Shown piece by piece: positions 1 through 8,159 of a stretch of DNA of 64,000 nt. The DNA lies in contig JAKLGU010000010.1 in the NCBI GenBank assembly GCA_022710485.1, forward strand, positions 1 to 64,000, read 5' to 3'. A program made the translations under genes and the position numbers. The notes beneath the pieces were generated by a model that was not told the origin of the DNA, did not search any database, and saw nothing but the letters and a program-made list of their open reading frames with translations. Position 1 is the first letter of the stretch; every line of letters begins with the position of its first letter. This DNA is from Gemmatimonadota bacterium (GTDB lineage: Bacteria > Gemmatimonadota > Gemmatimonadetes > Gemmatimonadales > GWC2-71-9).

Positions 1-3
1 GTC

Positions 4-387
4 TCATCGGGAGGAGTGGTCGCCGGTCGGCTCGAGCGCCCGGAACCCTAGGTGGAGTATGCCCACCGCGATGGCGAGGCCGACCGCCCCGCCGGCCAGG
101 GCGAGCCCCAGGCCCTTCCCGTCCCGGTAGACCGGCACGAGCGCGTTGCGGGTGACGAAGATCGCCGCCCAGGCGAAGAGGACCAGGCGGGTCCCCGCGT
201 GTCGGGCCAGCAGTCCCGCCATCGCGAGGACGGCCAGTACCACGTACCACCATTGCAGCATGACCACGGCGCGCTGGCCGGTGGTCAGGTCCGCGCCCGC
301 GGCCGCCAGCGAGCTCTGCACGCCGAGGAACGCGAAGAGCGCGAGCAGGAAGAGGGCCGCAACCAGGTAGCCTGTGCGTGCATTCAT
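4..387 (-). CDS. Four-helix integral membrane protein, unknown function
   Basis: The 127-residue product has about four hydrophobic helices (near residues 7-27, 41-60, 66-84 and 97-118) joined by short charged loops, and ends in a short polar tail. I do not recognise a family. It reads from an ATG at 387 and is followed after a short gap-free edge by an ATG at 5-7 that overlaps its own stop codon (ATGA pattern), so a further downstream gene may begin just at the window edge; no ribosome binding site is visible for that one. The gene is downstream of the RNA helicase on the same strand, about 36 bases from that gene's stop. Confidence 0.7.
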   Translation of the reverse strand: MNARTGYLVAALFLLALFAFLGVQSSLAAAGADLTTGQRAVVMLQWWYVVLAVLAMAGLLARHAGTRLVLFAWAAIFVTRNALVPVYRDGKGLGLALAGGAVGLAIAVGILHLGFRALEPTGDHSSR

Positions 388-423
388 CCGGATCGCCCTC
401 CCCCTGCTGAGGTTGCGGTGCAG

Positions 424-1785
424 TTAGCGGGAGCCGCCGCTCCGGGGCCTGGACGGGCCGCCACCCCGGCGTCCGGAGCCGCCCGACGACCCGCCGCCGG
501 TCCGGCCAGGTCCGCCGCTCGACGGGCGGCCGCCCTGGGTCGATGCGTGCGAGGCGCGCCGAGCCTCCTTCGCCTTGGAGCGCGCCCGGTCCTCCGCCTT
601 CTTGGCGCGGATGGCCGCGATCCGCTCCGCCAGCGGAACTTCGAGCTGCACGTTGAGCTTGGCGGCGTAGTCGAAGTCGGGCAGCGTCACCCGCGGCAGC
701 CGCTTGCCGACCGCGCGCTCGATCGATCGGAGGTCGCCCTCCTCCTCCGGCGACACGAAGGTGAAGGCGTCGCCGGTGGCCTCCGCGCGGGCGGTCCGGC
801 CGACCCGGTGGATGTAGTCCTCCGGCACCTTCGGCACGTCGAAGTTCACGACGTGGCCGAGCTCCTCGACGTCGATGCCGCGCGCGGCGATGTCGGTGGC
901 CACGAGCACGCGGTACTTCCCGCTCTTGAAGCCGGCCAGCGCCTCGGTGCGCTGCGCCTGCGAGCGGTTGCCGTGGATCCGCTCCGCCTTGATGCCCTCG
1001 CGGATCAGGTGCTTGGTGAGGCGGTCGGCGCGGTGCTTGGTGCGGGTGAAGACCAGCGCCTCGCGCATGTCGCCCTTGGCCAGAAGCGCCAGGAAGAGCG
1101 CCGCCTTGAGCTCCTGGCGCACGGGGTACACCGCCTGGGTGATGCCGACGGCGGGGGCCGACTTCCGCGCCAGGTTGATCATGGCCGGGTCGTGCAGCAT
1201 CTCGCGGGTGAGCGCCGCGATCGGCGCCGGCATCGTCGCGCTGAAGAAGAGCGTCTGCCGCTTCGCGGGAATGTGGCGGAGGATGCGCTTGATGTCGGGC
1301 AGGAACCCCATGTCCAGCATCCGGTCCGCCTCGTCCAGCACCAGCACCTCGAGTCCGGAGAACTTCGCGTACGGCTGCTTCATGTGGTCGAGCAGCCGGC
1401 CGGGCGTGGCGACGACGATGTCCACCCCGCTCCGGAGCGCGTGCTCCTGCGGCCCCATGCCGACCCCGCCGTAGACCGCCGCGGCGGTGACCGGCGTGTG
1501 CACCGCGAGGTCGTTGATGTCCTCGAGAATCTGGAGCGCCAGCTCACGTGTCGGGCTCAGGATCAGTGCGCGGGTGGTGCCGCGCTTGGTGTCGATGAGC
1601 CGCTGCAGGATCGGGAGCACGAAGGCGGCCGTCTTGCCGCTGCCGGTCATGGCGCAGGCCAGGAGGTCACGGCCCTCGAGCGCCGGCGGGATCGCGTCGG
1701 CCTGGATGGGGGTGGGGCGGGTGAACCCGAGTTCCTTCACGCCCTTGAGGAGGCTGGGATGCAGGTTCAGGGAGGCGAAAGGCAC
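424..1785 (-). CDS. rhlE: DEAD-box ATP-dependent RNA helicase, RhlE type
   Basis: Cytoplasmic RNA helicase that unwinds structured RNA in ribosome assembly or mRNA turnover. Of 453 residues, the first 360 hold the helicase core: Q motif (FTRPTPIQ, about 21-28), Walker A AMTGSGKT (45-52), PTRELA, TPGR, DEAD (151-154), SAT (182-184), and motif VI HRVGRTAR near 340. The last 60 or so residues are a basic Gly/Ser/Arg-rich tail, typical of RNA-binding extensions in RhlE-like proteins. The open frame runs further upstream to 2049, but I chose the GTG at 1783-1785 because AAGGA sits 7 bases upstream and the Q-motif spacing then matches the family; the upstream part is low-complexity and family-unlike. 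The subfamily name is a judgement from overall layout. Confidence 0.93.
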   Translation of the reverse strand: MPFASLNLHPSLLKGVKELGFTRPTPIQADAIPPALEGRDLLACAMTGSGKTAAFVLPILQRLIDTKRGTTRALILSPTRELALQILEDINDLAVHTPVTAAAVYGGVGMGPQEHALRSGVDIVVATPGRLLDHMKQPYAKFSGLEVLVLDEADRMLDMGFLPDIKRILRHIPAKRQTLFFSATMPAPIAALTREMLHDPAMINLARKSAPAVGITQAVYPVRQELKAALFLALLAKGDMREALVFTRTKHRADRLTKHLIREGIKAERIHGNRSQAQRTEALAGFKSGKYRVLVATDIAARGIDVEELGHVVNFDVPKVPEDYIHRVGRTARAEATGDAFTFVSPEEEGDLRSIERAVGKRLPRVTLPDFDYAAKLNVQLEVPLAERIAAIRAKKAEDRARSKAKEARRASHASTQGGRPSSGGPGRTGGGSSGGSGRRGGGPSRPRSGGSR

Positions 1786-2117
1786 GGCGTTCCTTGCTGA
1801 AAAGCGCAACCGCGGCGGGGGCCTTTCCAGGACTGGGGGCTGCCGGTGCGGGCGACGATGGATGGGCGGTCGGGACAGCGCCGCCGGGGGGAAGCATAGG
1901 CCATCGGGAGGGCCGGGACAACTCGCCACTTGCGCCGGGGAGAGGGGGCCATTACGTTCAGGGCAATAGACATAGCCTTCGGGCCCCGGGGTAGCAGAGC
2001 AGACCGGGTGATCAAACTGCCAAGAACCTTCGACCCGGCCGGTGACCACACACTGGACGGGCGTTGTGTTTCTGGGAGCTTCGTCGTCGGCTCAAGCCGA
2101 CGCTCGGCCGTGAGTCG
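1786..2117. other. 332-base gene-free gap with one perfect inverted repeat
   Basis: This gap separates the helicase start from the stop of the upstream lumazine-binding-like gene and should contain the helicase promoter on the minus strand, though I cannot point to a clear -35/-10 pair. The only strong structure is an 8-base perfect inverted repeat, CGTCGGCT at 2085-2092 and AGCCGACG at 2095-2102, placed just beyond the stop of the 2118-2594 gene. It has a tight loop and no T-run on the minus strand, so it is at best a weak or factor-dependent terminator. Open frames here are high-GC shadows. Confidence 0.45.
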
Positions 2118-2594
2118 TCAGGGGCCCTTGACCGGGGGGCTCTGCCAGATGACCTGGGTGATCATCCACCGACCGTCGATCCGGGCCAGGTGCAGGAAGT
2201 CGGTCCCCCACCACGCCACCACCTTGGCCGCCGCCACCTGGTCCAGCACCTCCAGCGCCACCACCTGCCTCGGCGCATCGGCCGGCACCGGCCGTCCGCG
2301 CGCCTTCACTTTCCGCACATAGTCGAGCATCTCGGCGAACGTCATCGCCTCGCCGTGATACGTCGAGTCTCCCTTCGGCACGTAAAAGCCGTACTTGACC
2401 ACCGTCGGGCTGATGCTGCGGACGATCTTCGTCGAATCCCCCTCGTAGAAGCCCTCGAGATAGTCCCGCGCCGCCCGCGTCACCCCCTCCGCGTCGGGGG
2501 AGATGGCCACGGTGGCCTGTGCGCCGGCCGCGCGCGGCAGGCCGAGCGCCAGCACCGTGACGAGGGCGATGAGCGAGGATCGAGAGGGGCGCAT
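2118..2594 (-). CDS. Secreted lumazine-binding-like (NTF2-fold) protein
   Basis: The 158-residue product starts with a cleavable signal peptide (hydrophobic stretch at 8-20, cleavage near AGA-QA) and continues as a single NTF2-like domain. The pattern VTRAARDYLEGFYEGD near the start of the mature part, followed by SPTVVKYGF and a C-terminal INGRW-like strand (ARIDGRWMITQVIW), matches the putative lumazine-binding group of the NTF2 superfamily (Pfam Lumazine_bd_2). Such proteins are periplasmic and their ligand is generally unknown. It is one of six NTF2-fold proteins in this window. The gene upstream on the same strand is 24 bases away, so they may be co-transcribed. Confidence 0.8.
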   Translation of the reverse strand: MRPSRSSLIALVTVLALGLPRAAGAQATVAISPDAEGVTRAARDYLEGFYEGDSTKIVRSISPTVVKYGFYVPKGDSTYHGEAMTFAEMLDYVRKVKARGRPVPADAPRQVVALEVLDQVAAAKVVAWWGTDFLHLARIDGRWMITQVIWQSPPVKGP

Positions 2595-2618
2595 GGAGAC
2601 TCCGGGGACGGGAAGGGT

Positions 2619-3041
2619 TCAGGCCTCGCGGTAGATCCAGCCGCCGACCATCCCGGCGATGACGAACTCGACCAGGCCGGTGGCGCCCCAGGTCACGAGC
2701 AGCGCCGGCGGAAAGAGGTGCAGCATCTGGTAGCCGATGAGTGCGACCAGCCAGCTGCCGCACCAGAGGGCGATCGCGACGGTGACGGCGGTCCGGGGCC
2801 CGGGGCCGAAGCGGGGCCGCGCCGCCGCATAGAAGAAAACGAGCGTGAGCCCCGACAACAGGCTGACGACGAGGCTCCAGCGGATTCCGGCGCTCGTGGT
2901 GTCCACGGCCAGGCCATGCGGCTCGAGCGCGTCGATCATGGCCGACATGTAGAGCGCGCTGGCGGCGCCCTCCATCAGCCAGATCAGGATCCCGGCGGCC
3001 AGGCCGCCGGCGAGCCAGCGCGAAACATTGATGCCATCCAT
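2619..3041 (-). CDS. Four-helix membrane protein, unknown function
   Basis: The 140-residue product has four predicted transmembrane helices (about 8-32, 54-73, 84-105 and 112-135) and ends in YREA. No catalytic motif is visible. It belongs by eye to the many small unnamed membrane proteins common in this genome. It lies 8 bases downstream of the 59-residue membrane protein gene on the same strand and 24 bases upstream of the lumazine-binding-like gene, so the three probably form an operon. Function cannot be assigned. Confidence 0.7.
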   Translation of the reverse strand: MDGINVSRWLAGGLAAGILIWLMEGAASALYMSAMIDALEPHGLAVDTTSAGIRWSLVVSLLSGLTLVFFYAAARPRFGPGPRTAVTVAIALWCGSWLVALIGYQMLHLFPPALLVTWGATGLVEFVIAGMVGGWIYREA

Positions 3042-3049
3042 GGCGGGCC

Positions 3050-3229
3050 TCAGCTGTCCTGCGCTCGGCTGCGCAACCAGTCGATGCCGACGGTGAACAG
3101 GACGGCGAGCCCGGCGTGGAGGGTGGCGTGCCAGGGCTCGGCCGCCTGCGCGGCGAAATACACCGCCCCGACATTGACGACCGTGAGAAGTTGCGCGACG
3201 GGGACCCAGATGCGCGGGTTCAATTTCAC
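3050..3229 (-). CDS. Small 59-residue membrane protein related to the N-half of the 47.8-48.2 kb protein
   Basis: I place the start at the GTG at 3227-3229, preceded by GGAG 7 bases upstream, giving 59 residues; the open frame extends to 3490 but the extra part is arginine/proline-rich and family-unlike. The product has two short hydrophobic helices (about 8-27 and 38-51). It aligns along its whole length with the first half of the 119-residue protein at 47820-48179: both have an IWxP start, a VNVxAVxFAA core, EPxHATLH and a final LRxR. The paralogue carries an extra coiled-coil half that is absent here. Function unknown; the pairing itself is the main evidence that this short frame is real. 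Confidence 0.72.
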   Translation of the reverse strand: MKLNPRIWVPVAQLLTVVNVGAVYFAAQAAEPWHATLHAGLAVLFTVGIDWLRSRAQDS

Positions 3230-3264
3230 GAGCCGACTCCGGTGATGAGGTGTGGCGCTGTTCC

Positions 3265-3915
3265 CTACGGGGCGCGTGCAGGGCTGGTTCCGCCCAGCAG
3301 TGGCCGGAGCCCGACCAGGAGCAGCCCGAGCCCGAGCGCCTGCACCAGGTGGAAGATGCCGTTGTGGTCGAAGGTCCAGACCAGCCGGAACGAGCGGGTG
3401 TCGATGGCCTGCACGACGCCGGCCGCGAGGCTCACGGCCAGGCCTGCGGTGACCCAGTTCGCTCCGGCGCGGCCGGACCGGGCCAGCCACGCGTGGACCG
3501 CGAGCGCGAAGAGCAGTCCGGCGCCCTCGTAGATTACGAAGACGAGGAAGTCGCCGCCGGTCAGCCGGGTCAACAGGTAGAACGCCCCCGCGGCGAGCAG
3601 GAGGAGCGGCCGCGCGCGCCGAGCCGGTGCATCACCCCACCCGGCGCATACCGATGCGAGGACGAAGCAGGCCACCGCGACGCCGAGGGAGAGGTACAGC
3701 GGCTGCCAGATATGGTCGAGCTGCCCGGCCGACCAGGGAAACCCGTGGGCGATGGCCCCGAGCAGCGCCGCGAAGCCGAAGGTGGCGAGCATCGCCAGCC
3801 AGCAGCGCTGCAGGAACGAGGGTGGGGTGAGCCTGTGCAGCCAGTAGATCCCGGCCCATGACATGGCGGCCAGCCCGGCATCGGTGGCGGCGGTCGTAGC
3901 TTCGGCGGGGGGCAT
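3265..3915 (-). CDS. Polytopic membrane protein coupled to a LuxR-type regulator
   Basis: The 216-residue product has roughly seven hydrophobic segments spread over its length, with conserved-looking polar pieces between them (WTFDHNGIFHLVQ near the C-terminus). I chose the ATG at 3913-3915 because it overlaps the stop of the upstream regulator gene by one base (TGATG), a classic re-initiation arrangement; the open frame upstream is antisense-like. I do not recognise a named enzyme family; the FDHNGIFHLVQ pattern suggests a family of heptahelical proteins of unknown function. Its likely role is linked to the membrane-tethered regulator directly upstream. Confidence 0.72.
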   Translation of the reverse strand: MPPAEATTAATDAGLAAMSWAGIYWLHRLTPPSFLQRCWLAMLATFGFAALLGAIAHGFPWSAGQLDHIWQPLYLSLGVAVACFVLASVCAGWGDAPARRARPLLLLAAGAFYLLTRLTGGDFLVFVIYEGAGLLFALAVHAWLARSGRAGANWVTAGLAVSLAAGVVQAIDTRSFRLVWTFDHNGIFHLVQALGLGLLLVGLRPLLGGTSPARAP

Positions 3916-4457
3916 CAGCCGTCCTTCACGGCTGGCCGTGGCGCCGGGAGCGCGACGCCCTCGAGGAAGAAGGCGGCCAGTTCGGCGCGCCCGCCGAGAC
4001 CGGCCTTCGCGTAGGCGGCGGCGGCGTGCTGGCGCACCGTGCGCTCGCTCCGGTCGGTGCGGACCGCAATCTCCTTGTGCCCATGGCCCTTGAGGACCAG
4101 GAGCGCCACCTCGCGTTCCGCGGGGGTGAGACCCCAGGAGGTGAACTGCGCGTCGATCGCCGCCCCGAGGCCGGCGAGCGCCTGCTCCGCGCTGGCGCGC
4201 CAGGCATCTCGCTCGGCGTTGCGCTCCACGAGGCTTGCGCGGAGCTCCCGGTTGGCCGCGGCGGCACTTCCCCACCCACGCGCCAGCCACAGCGCCGTTG
4301 AGAGCGCTCCCACGACGAGCGCCACCTCGTACACGACGTGGAAAGAGAGCCACTCGGCCGGCCGGTCCAGGGCCAGGTCGACCGCGCCCGCCAACCCGAT
4401 GACCACGAAGAGGATGGCGATCGTGCGCTTCAGCCGGGCTTCCTCGAAAACGTCCAT
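3915..4457 (-). CDS. Membrane-tethered LuxR-family transcriptional regulator
   Basis: The 180-residue product starts with two transmembrane helices (about 10-28 and 40-60), followed by a charged, probably coiled-coil linker (residues 65-105) and a C-terminal GerE/LuxR helix-turn-helix (about 110-170) with the usual LTPAEREVALLV and RTVRQHAAAAYAKAGL patterns. There is no receiver domain and no autoinducer domain, so signal sensing would have to come through the membrane part or a partner. The partner candidate is the polytopic membrane protein whose start codon overlaps this gene's stop. A divergent gene begins 131 bases away, and the gap contains an inverted repeat that could be the operator. 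Confidence 0.85.
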   Translation of the reverse strand: MDVFEEARLKRTIAILFVVIGLAGAVDLALDRPAEWLSFHVVYEVALVVGALSTALWLARGWGSAAAANRELRASLVERNAERDAWRASAEQALAGLGAAIDAQFTSWGLTPAEREVALLVLKGHGHKEIAVRTDRSERTVRQHAAAAYAKAGLGGRAELAAFFLEGVALPAPRPAVKDG

Positions 4458-4525
4458 TCCATCCCCTCCGTCATCCGTCGGATATCGAGCCCCGGGTCAG
4501 GCTGATCGGCCGACCGCGTCTATTG

Positions 4526-4553
4526 TCGGATGGCGCGGTTCACCGGCATCCGA
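4526..4553. promoter_or_regulatory. Inverted repeat in the divergent gap, candidate operator
   Basis: TCGGATG at 4526-4532 and CATCCGA at 4547-4553 are perfect 7-base inverted copies with a 14-base spacer, lying between the LuxR-type regulator (minus) and the DUF2231 gene (plus). A further TCGGAT copy lies near 4478. Position and symmetry fit a binding site for the adjacent regulator, but this is inference. Confidence 0.3.
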
Positions 4554-4588
4554 TAGCGTGACAGCCAACCCATACTCGGAGGCTGTTC

Positions 4589-5107
4589 GTGATCCCTGAT
4601 CCCCTGCACCCGGCGGTCGTACACTTTCCCATCGTGCTGATGGCATTCCTGCCCCTCGCCGCGCTCGGCGCGCTCTGGGCGGTGCGCCGTGGCGCCGCGC
4701 CGCTCCGCGCCTGGGCGGTGCCCGTGGCCGTGGCGGGCGCGCTGACCCTCAGCGCCTGGGCGGCGCTCCAGACAGGACAGGCCCAGGAGGACCGGGCCGA
4801 GGACGTCGTCGGGGAGCAGCGCCTCGAGGCCCACGAGGAGAGCGGTGAGCGCTTCCTGATCCTCTCCGGCGTCGTCCTCGCCATCAGCGCCCTTGGCCTC
4901 CTGGCCGGCGCCCCCGGGCGTGGGGCGCGGGCCGTCGCCACCGTCGCCACCTTTGGCCTGCTTGTGGCGGGGTACCAGGTCGGTCACTCCGGCGGCGGCC
5001 TCGTCTACGGCGACGGCAGCTCCCCCGGCGTGTCCCAGCTCAGCGCCGGCGGTGGCGAGAGCACCGGGCAGGGTGCCGAGCGCGACAAGGGGGACGACGA
5101 CGACTGA
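4589..5107 (+). CDS. DUF2231-type membrane protein
   Basis: The 172-residue product begins with the DUF2231 signature LHPAVVHFPIVL (residues 6-17), has four hydrophobic helices (about 11-30, 40-60, 90-107 and 113-130), and ends in an acidic, low-complexity tail rich in Gly, Asp and Glu. In this family the histidines in the first helix have been proposed to bind haem or metal; that is family knowledge, not shown here. Translation starts at GTG 4589 with GGAGG at 4578-4582, six bases upstream. It is transcribed away from the LuxR-type regulator and ends 27 bases before the convergent DinB gene. Confidence 0.85.
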   Translation: MIPDPLHPAVVHFPIVLMAFLPLAALGALWAVRRGAAPLRAWAVPVAVAGALTLSAWAALQTGQAQEDRAEDVVGEQRLEAHEESGERFLILSGVVLAISALGLLAGAPGRGARAVATVATFGLLVAGYQVGHSGGGLVYGDGSSPGVSQLSAGGGESTGQGAERDKGDDDD

Positions 5108-5134
5108 GCCGCGCCGCGGCGGCTGGGCGCCCGC

Positions 5135-5680
5135 TCATCGAGCCGGCGCCCAGACCCGTTCCGCCTGCTGCAGGTGGCGGTGGTGGTGGCGGGGCAACGT
5201 CGAGAACCCGGCGTAGAGGTTGTAGCGCATCCGCGCGTTGAACGGCGAAGTCATCAGCACCCTGTCGATCGGGAGACCGTCCGCGGAGGCGACCAGGCCG
5301 AGCAGTCGCTCCTGCCACCGTTCGAAATCGGCGGCGACCGCCGCGGCGGGAGAGGCGCTCACGGGCACGAAATCGGGAGTGGTCTTCATGCGCCCGCGGG
5401 CGTCCGGGCCCGTCATCTTCCAGAGCGCCCAGCCCAGGAAGCCCCGGCGATACCGGTGCGGCGTGGCCCGCTCCGTCCGCGCATGCTCGAGCCCGGCCTC
5501 GAGGAGCGGCACGAAGGCGGCGGACGTCAGGTTGAGGTGCTCGACGCACTCGGAGACCGACCACCGCCCAGGGTCGTTCCGGACCGGCCACCGCTCGGCG
5601 GGCACCGCCTCGCGGAGCCGGTGGAGCCGCGCGGTCGCCTCGCGGAGCTCGTCGGCGACTTGCTGGAGTTGCGCGTTCAT
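5135..5680 (-). CDS. DinB-superfamily protein
   Basis: A 181-residue, probably four-helix-bundle protein of the DinB/YfiT group. The first helix region ends in WSVSECVEHLNLTSAAF, where the histidine is the first metal ligand expected in the family; the C-terminal HHHRHLQQAE cluster supplies the others. Members are often divalent-metal-binding and some are thiol-dependent S-transferases, but the substrate is usually unknown. The start ATG (5678-5680) overlaps the stop of the upstream lipoprotein gene (ATGA), so the two are translationally coupled. It is one of four DinB-type proteins in the window. Confidence 0.85.
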   Translation of the reverse strand: MNAQLQQVADELREATARLHRLREAVPAERWPVRNDPGRWSVSECVEHLNLTSAAFVPLLEAGLEHARTERATPHRYRRGFLGWALWKMTGPDARGRMKTTPDFVPVSASPAAAVAADFERWQERLLGLVASADGLPIDRVLMTSPFNARMRYNLYAGFSTLPRHHHRHLQQAERVWAPAR

Positions 5681-6048
5681 CGCCGGACGATACCGAGCAC
5701 CCTTCCCGTGTTGCAGTCGAGCCGGATCAGTTGGCCGTCCTTGATCCCGTACGAGCCGCTGGGCGCCAGGTAGTCCCCGAGTCCGCTCTCGGAGCGGATC
5801 AGGATGATCTGGATCCCGGTGACCGGGTCCGCCAGCGGGCTCAGGCAGCCGTCGCCGACGAGGGTGTCGGCCGGGGCGATCACCTTGGCCGAATCGAGGG
5901 GGACGAACCGCGGGGGCGCGGTGACCGGGGCGGGGGACTCGATAACCGATCGCATGCTGCCGCTGCCACCGACGGAGCAGGCCGCGACGACCGTGGCGGC
6001 GAGGAGCGCACCGGCGCGAGGCGACGGCGCAAGGATGCGAGAGGGCAT
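5677..6048 (-). CDS. Small lipoprotein, unknown function
   Basis: The 123-residue product has an N-terminal lipoprotein signal (hydrophobic AGALLAATVVAAC, with the lipobox cysteine near residue 22), then a small soluble domain with two further cysteines (GDGCLSPL and LDCNTG) that could form a disulphide. The ATG at 6046-6048 has GGAGG 7 bases upstream; the longer open frame to 6141 lacks a good start. No family recognised. Its stop overlaps the start of the downstream DinB gene by four bases, which suggests that both are made together. Confidence 0.75.
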   Translation of the reverse strand: MPSRILAPSPRAGALLAATVVAACSVGGSGSMRSVIESPAPVTAPPRFVPLDSAKVIAPADTLVGDGCLSPLADPVTGIQIILIRSESGLGDYLAPSGSYGIKDGQLIRLDCNTGRVLGIVRR

Positions 6049-6082
6049 GGGTGGGCCTCCGTGTGAGGGAGTCACGGGCTCG

Positions 6083-6367
6083 TCAGGCGCCGGGCGGCAG
6101 GTGCGCCTGGTCGCGTCGCTGGGCCAGCAGCCGCTCCGCAAAATCGAGCCGCTCCTGCACCTCGGTCAGTTCGTGGCGCAGCTGGTCCATTTCGCCACGG
6201 ACGGCGTCCAATTCGGCGAGTCCACTGTCCGGCAGAGCGCCGGCGCGGAGCTTGGCCTCCTCCAGCCGGAGCCGCGAGAGCTTCAGGACGCCGCCCATCA
6301 CGATGGCAGCGATGGGGATCAGCATCGCGGTGATCGGGATCAGCAGGGCGAGCGACTGTCGGTCCAT
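6083..6367 (-). CDS. Small membrane protein with C-terminal coiled coil (ERLDFAERLLAQ motif)
   Basis: The 94-residue product has one N-terminal transmembrane helix (about 7-27) followed by a long charged helix. The C-terminal part LTEVQERLDFAERLLAQ is shared almost word for word with two other small proteins in this window (22062-22328 and 47820-48179), although their membrane parts differ. The single helix plus coiled coil resembles phage-shock protein PspB in overall plan, but I cannot claim homology. It sits 16 bases downstream of the M24 peptidase stop on the same strand. Confidence 0.75.
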   Translation of the reverse strand: MDRQSLALLIPITAMLIPIAAIVMGGVLKLSRLRLEEAKLRAGALPDSGLAELDAVRGEMDQLRHELTEVQERLDFAERLLAQRRDQAHLPPGA

Positions 6368-6383
6368 CGGTGCTCCTGGCGCC

Positions 6384-7679
6384 TCAGGGGAACGGTCGGT
6401 CGATCGACGGTGACTGCGGCGAGAAGAACTTCGGCCCGGACTCGGTGATGTACAGGCAATCCTCCAGCCGGATCCCGAACTCGCCGTAGATGGAGATGTT
6501 CGGCTCGTCGCTGAAGCACATGCCGGGCTGGATGACGACCGTGCTCCCCTTCACGAAGTTGGGCGCCTCGTGGCCGTCCATCCCGATCCCGTGGCCGGTG
6601 CGGTGCGGCAGTCCCGGCACCGCGTAGCCAGGCCCGAAGCCGGCGTCGGTGATCACCTTCCGCGCGGCGGCGTCCACCGAGCCGCAGGTGGCGCCAGGCT
6701 GGGCGGCCGCGAACCCCGCATCCTGCGCGCGCCGCTCGAGGTTCCAGATGTCGGTCTGCCGCGCGGTGGGCTTGCCGAACACCGTGGTCCGCGTGATGTC
6801 CGACTGATAGCCCTGCACGCTGCACCCGGCGTCCAGGAGCACGATGTCCCCTTCGTGCAGCTGCTGTGGCTTCCGCGAGCCGTGCGGAAACGCCGAGGCC
6901 TCGCCGAACCCGACTAGCGCCCAGGGTTCGGATCCCCCCAGGCGGCGCATCGCTCCGGTCATGTTTTCCGACAGCTCGTACTGCGTCATCCCATCGCGCA
7001 GCGTGGCGAAAGCCGCGCCGAAGGCGGCCACGGTGATGTCGCTCGCCCGCTGCATCAGCGCCAGCTCCGCCGGGGACTTGATCGAGCGACAGCCGACGGT
7101 GACCGGGTCGGCGTTCAGGTAGGTGGCGGCCGGCGCCTCCCGGCGGACGCCGTCGGAGATGAAGAACCGGGTCTCCGCCTCGACGCCGACGGTGCCGGCG
7201 GCGAGCCCCCGGTCGCGCAGGATCCCGGCGATGACGGCGTATGGGCTCTCATCCTCTTGCCACACCCGGACTTCGGCGCCGGCAGGGGTGAGCTCCCTCG
7301 CCCGCGCCTCCTCGAAGCCTGGGGAGACAAACGCCATCTCGCCCCGCGCGGGGAGCACGGCGACGAACGGCCGCTCCGACTGCCCCCAGCGCACCCCGGT
7401 GTAGTAGGTCATGTTGGTGCCCGGCTCCATCACCACAGCCCCGATGCCGGTGTCCGTCATCAGCTGGCGGGCCCGCTCCACCCGACGCGCACGCTCTGCC
7501 GCGGTGATGGGCTCGACGCCGTCGAGCATCGGCTTCAGCGCCTTGAGCGGCGGCGGGGGGTTGCAGGGATCCGCGGCTGACGCGGCCGTCGACGCACTCG
7601 CCTGACCCTCGGGGCGGAGGGCGGAGCCGGCGAGCATGCCGGCGAGGAGTCCGGTGAACTGGCGGCGGTCGAGGGACAT
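6384..7679 (-). CDS. Tat-exported M24-family peptidase (Xaa-Pro aminopeptidase-like)
   Basis: The 431-residue product carries a twin-arginine signal (DRRQFTGLLAGMLAG, residues 4-18) and a creatinase-type N-terminal domain followed by the pita-bread M24 metallopeptidase domain. All five expected metal ligands are visible: Asp in LLDAGC, Asp in SDITRT, His in RTGHGIGMDG, Glu in SDEPNI and Glu in RLEDCLY. It probably cleaves N-terminal residues ahead of proline, outside the cytoplasm after folded export with its metals. Prolidase or a non-peptidase creatinase-like activity cannot be excluded from sequence. Length matches secreted M24B members. Confidence 0.92.
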   Translation of the reverse strand: MSLDRRQFTGLLAGMLAGSALRPEGQASASTAASAADPCNPPPPLKALKPMLDGVEPITAAERARRVERARQLMTDTGIGAVVMEPGTNMTYYTGVRWGQSERPFVAVLPARGEMAFVSPGFEEARARELTPAGAEVRVWQEDESPYAVIAGILRDRGLAAGTVGVEAETRFFISDGVRREAPAATYLNADPVTVGCRSIKSPAELALMQRASDITVAAFGAAFATLRDGMTQYELSENMTGAMRRLGGSEPWALVGFGEASAFPHGSRKPQQLHEGDIVLLDAGCSVQGYQSDITRTTVFGKPTARQTDIWNLERRAQDAGFAAAQPGATCGSVDAAARKVITDAGFGPGYAVPGLPHRTGHGIGMDGHEAPNFVKGSTVVIQPGMCFSDEPNISIYGEFGIRLEDCLYITESGPKFFSPQSPSIDRPFP

Positions 7680-7826
7680 GCGTCGTGGACTCCGTGGCGG
7701 GAGGGGCGCGGGGCGGTTTGATGCTGTCTGTGAGAATACTGCGGCAGGCGGTCGGGGGCGAGTCCCGGGTGGGGCGGCGGGATCGTGCGCTGGCCACCCC
7801 GGCGCGAGGCCGGGGCGGCCGCGGGT

Positions 7827-8159
7827 TCAGCTGGCCTGTCGGTCTTCCTTCGAATCCCACCAGTCGTCGGTCTTGCGCCGGCGGGTGTGGGGCTTCGCCG
7901 CCGGCACCACCACCGGAATCTCATCCCCGAACGCGTTCTCCTCCGCCCAAGCCCGGAGCAGCGCGTCCGTCTCCTCGGCCGGCTGGTCGGGGTTCCTCGG
8001 CATGACCGCCCACCGCCGGCCGGCGCGCATCAGGTACCACATTTCCGGTTCGGCGGAGGCGTGGTGCCGCGCGTCGGCGGGATGCGCCTCGTACGAGACG
8101 AAATGGAGGTCCCGGTTGCGGATCGTGATGTGGCGCTGCTGCGGCTTGTAAAGCGACAT
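7827..8159 (-). CDS. Conserved hypothetical protein, soluble
   Basis: I start this at the ATG 8157-8159, which has a GGGGGA ribosome binding site just upstream; the frame continues to 8240 without support. The 110-residue product has a compact N-terminal part with several aromatic and histidine residues (RNRDLHFVSYEAHPAD, MWYLMRAGRRWAVMP), then a proline/lysine/arginine-rich tail ending in WWDSKEDRQAS. No transmembrane helix or signal peptide. I do not recognise the family. Confidence 0.6.
   Translation of the reverse strand: MSLYKPQQRHITIRNRDLHFVSYEAHPADARHHASAEPEMWYLMRAGRRWAVMPRNPDQPAEETDALLRAWAEENAFGDEIPVVVPAAKPHTRRRKTDDWWDSKEDRQAS

Noticed and set aside
1..7. ATG at 5-7 as the start of another gene at the window edge
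   Set aside because: Overlap with a stop codon is suggestive, but no ribosome binding site is visible and only two codons are inside the window.
52..1800. 582-residue plus-strand frame opposite the helicase
   Set aside because: Long frames opposite genes are expected at this base composition; it is low-complexity, without motifs, and covers a well-supported helicase.
2085..2102. 8-base inverted repeat as a firm terminator
   Set aside because: Two-base loop and no T-run; kept only as a structure in the gap.
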